A stretch of 41,123 bases of DNA from the NCBI GenBank assembly GCA_025057135.1, contig JANWXY010000032.1, forward strand, positions 1 to 41,123, given 5' to 3'. Under the pieces are notes generated by a model that saw nothing but the letters and a program-made list of their open reading frames with translations, did no database searches and was not told the DNA's origin. Every line of letters begins with the position of its first letter. The first letter of the stretch is position 1. The DNA comes from Bacteroidia bacterium. Lineage in GTDB: Bacteria > Bacteroidota > Bacteroidia > SpSt-205. This document shows positions 39,839 to 41,123 of this stretch, piece by piece. The translations under genes were made by a program, and so were the position numbers.

Positions 39839-40470
39839 TCCCCTACGGCATAGCTTGGACGCGGCAAAGGACCCTCCTACAGGAGGCCCTCTCCAATCTC
39901 ACGGCATGGCAGGACCGGCTCATCCTCTGTGAGCACCCGCCCGTCATTACCCTCGGACGAAATGCTCACGAAGACAATATCCTCTTTCCTGAGCCGCTTC
40001 TCCGTCAAAAGGGCGTAGAGATTTACGCCGTAGAACGAGGCGGCGATGTCACCTACCACGGCCCCGGTCAAATCGTAGGCTACCCTATCCTCTGGCTGGA
40101 GCGGTATAAAGCGGATGTCGGCTGGTACATGCGGAGTTTGGAGGAGGTTATCATTCGCACTATTGGGGATTGGGGCCTGCGTGGAGAAAGGCTGGCGGGC
40201 TTGACAGGGGTGTGGCTACTCTCACCACCGCGCAAAATCGCCGCCATGGGCGTCAAACTCTCCCGATGGGTGAGCATGCATGGCTTCGCTCTAAATGTGA
40301 ATACGGATCTCTCTGGCTTCTCCTACATCGTCCCATGCGGCATCCGAGATAAAGCCGTGACTTCTATGGCTCGGGAGCTGGGCTACGCTGTATCTATGGA
40401 CGCTGTAAAAGCAAGCCTCAGGCAGCACTTCGCAGACGTCTTTGCGGTGGAAATGCAGATGGTGGGGTGA
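39781..40470 (+). CDS. lipB: lipoyl(octanoyl) transferase
   Basis: Transfers octanoate from acyl-carrier protein to lipoyl domains of dehydrogenase complexes. 229 aa. Conserved blocks: LCEHPPVITLGRNAHEDNIL, the RGGDVTYHGPGQIVGYPI motif (residues about 80-100), the catalytic Lys in AAMGVKLSRWVSMHGFALNVN, and the catalytic Cys in YIVPCGIRDKAVTS. ATG 39781 gives a 58-nt overlap with lspA; no other start codon fits the family N-terminus (VLYEDWGLIPYG). It is the last gene of the ileS operon. Confidence 0.95.
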   Translation: MAASPQLSQKPVLYEDWGLIPYGIAWTRQRTLLQEALSNLTAWQDRLILCEHPPVITLGRNAHEDNILFPEPLLRQKGVEIYAVERGGDVTYHGPGQIVGYPILWLERYKADVGWYMRSLEEVIIRTIGDWGLRGERLAGLTGVWLLSPPRKIAAMGVKLSRWVSMHGFALNVNTDLSGFSYIVPCGIRDKAVTSMARELGYAVSMDAVKASLRQHFADVFAVEMQMVG

Positions 40471-40715
40471 AGCTTTCCCTACCGCCTCAGGTACCCACTG
40501 GAATCCCCAAGGGAGCCGACAGTAGGGAGGAGCTGCCCCCGTCGTCTCTCGGGGGCTATCCCGTGCTCTATACTATTCTGGGTAGCTGCCATTCCTGTGG
40601 TCGGATAATGCCCTCTGACAGGCCTCAGGCTCACGGCATAGTCGGAGCTCTAAGTTTTACCTCGTCACGCTTCTTGTTTAGCTGCTGCTGGTCGCTTCTG
40701 TGCCATACCCTTTCC
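40471..40715. other. intergenic region between convergent lipB and SBBP gene, with one hairpin
   Basis: No gene is supported in these 245 nt. A 6-bp G+C stem GCCCCC/GGGGGC (40535-40540 with 40551-40556, 10-nt loop) could help end lipB transcription but has no T run. Otherwise I see nothing. Confidence 0.5.
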
Positions 40716-41123
40716 TCATCGCCAAAACTCACCGATACAGGTAGAGTACACCAGCCGGCTCCCAGCCGCATTCAGCTTCGTCACAAACACACCCCGAAAC
40801 TCCTCCCTGTGCGTCGTCTGAAACGCTCCGGTCGTCACAGAATAGTCGGGACTGCCAGTTTCCCCCGTCACATACGCCTGACCACTCCCATCTACCGCTA
40901 TGCCAAAGCCGAGGTCCTCGCGACTACCGCCAAGGTAGGTAGAATATACCAGCCTATTCCCAGCCGCATTCAGCTTCGTCACAAAGACATCCCCATTGCC
41001 TCCCTTCGTCGTCTGAATCGCTCCGGTCGTCACAGAATAGTCGGGGCTTTCAGTTCCCCCCGTCACATACGCCTGCCCACTCCCATCCACCGCTATGCCA
41101 AGGCCTCCATCCGGATCACTTCC
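40716..41123 (-). CDS. SBBP-repeat beta-propeller surface protein, partial (5' end outside window)
   Basis: The reading frame is open through the right window edge; about 135 residues are visible. It is made of SBBP repeats of 65 residues: GIAVDGSGQAYVTG, SPDYSVTTGA[IF]QTT, VFVTKLNAAGxRLVYST, then YLGGSREDLGFG. Two units are nearly identical at DNA level (195-bp period, for example at 41090 and 40895). Such proteins are secreted cell-surface beta-propellers. The last unit breaks off in YSTCIGEFWR and stops, with no C-terminal type IX sorting domain, so this may be a truncated or degenerate copy. The downstream sequence in other frames does not restore a known domain. Confidence 0.8.
   Translation of the reverse strand, partial: GSDPDGGLGIAVDGSGQAYVTGGTESPDYSVTTGAIQTTKGGNGDVFVTKLNAAGNRLVYSTYLGGSREDLGFGIAVDGSGQAYVTGETGSPDYSVTTGAFQTTHREEFRGVFVTKLNAAGSRLVYSTCIGEFWR

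Overview
The window is a 41 kb piece of a bacterial chromosome, most likely a Bacteroidota (Bacteroidetes-lineage) organism from a deep or thermophilic branch; the exact lineage cannot be fixed from the sequence alone. The evidence is: the Bacteroidetes -7 promoter box TAnnTTTG in front of most transcription units and almost no Shine-Dalgarno sequences; a PorE-like TPR/beta-propeller/OmpA protein of the type IX secretion system; a solo-Cys TraR/DksA protein next to a long LspA; a eukaryote-like (IleS2-type) isoleucyl-tRNA synthetase; a GH133-GT4-GH57 glycogen cluster; and SBBP repeats. It is ordinary chromosome, tightly packed, with no insertion sequence, phage, integron or CRISPR array that I can see. 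The left end (1-94) is homopolymer junk typical of a contig end; the right end cuts through an SBBP-repeat gene.

Layout. 1-616: contig end, a strong terminator, a small secreted cysteine-containing peptide gene and tRNA-Pro. 648-6235: glpK and moxR (leftward), ccmC (rightward), class I fructose-bisphosphate aldolase and metK (leftward). 6273-7755: a lone 3-hydroxyacyl-CoA dehydrogenase C-terminal-domain protein followed by a full dehydrogenase. 7784-11399: an RluA-type pseudouridine synthase with a solitary nuoB, then a three-gene overlapping operon (unknown 359-aa protein, TIGR02757/DUF2400 protein, DUF218 membrane protein). 11441-13942: an Omp85-like outer-membrane barrel and a membrane-anchored endonuclease/exonuclease/phosphatase-family protein. 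13986-15074: mnmA. 15281-21693: acyl-CoA catabolism, with paaA-paaB-paaC-arsC-like-paaD in one overlapping operon, preceded by an acyl-CoA synthetase and an acyl-CoA dehydrogenase that carries a C-terminal SCP2 domain. 21796-23265: a small monooxygenase-fold protein and a secreted M28 peptidase. 23417-27752: glycogen/alpha-glucan operon. 27874-31476: rpsA with tRNA-Val just behind it, and tRNA-Phe with a PhoD-like gene starting 3 nt behind it. 31604-35448: small outer-membrane barrel, site-2-protease-type peptidase with CBS domains, PorE-like protein. 35597-40470: ileS-traR-lspA-lipB operon. 40716-end: SBBP beta-propeller protein.

The most distinctive feature is how genes start. In about twenty places a TAnnTTTG-like box ends only 3-13 nt (typically 3-7) before the start codon or the tRNA 5' end. 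This means the transcription start should fall on or next to the start codon, so most operons here are predicted to make leaderless or nearly leaderless mRNAs. The rule also corrects several starts (paaA, ileS, metK, the EEP protein, the site-2 protease, moxR). Inside operons the genes are joined by 1-14 nt overlaps (one of 58 nt), which points to translational coupling rather than independent ribosome binding sites.

Other points worth a second look are the ArsC-type thiol reductase/phosphatase embedded in the paa operon, the acyl-CoA dehydrogenase-SCP2 fusion, a PhoD-like gene whose mRNA 5' end may be made by tRNA processing, a tRNA-Pro with an A34 (AGG) anticodon, a possible secreted disulfide-loop peptide at the contig edge, and two striking inverted repeats.
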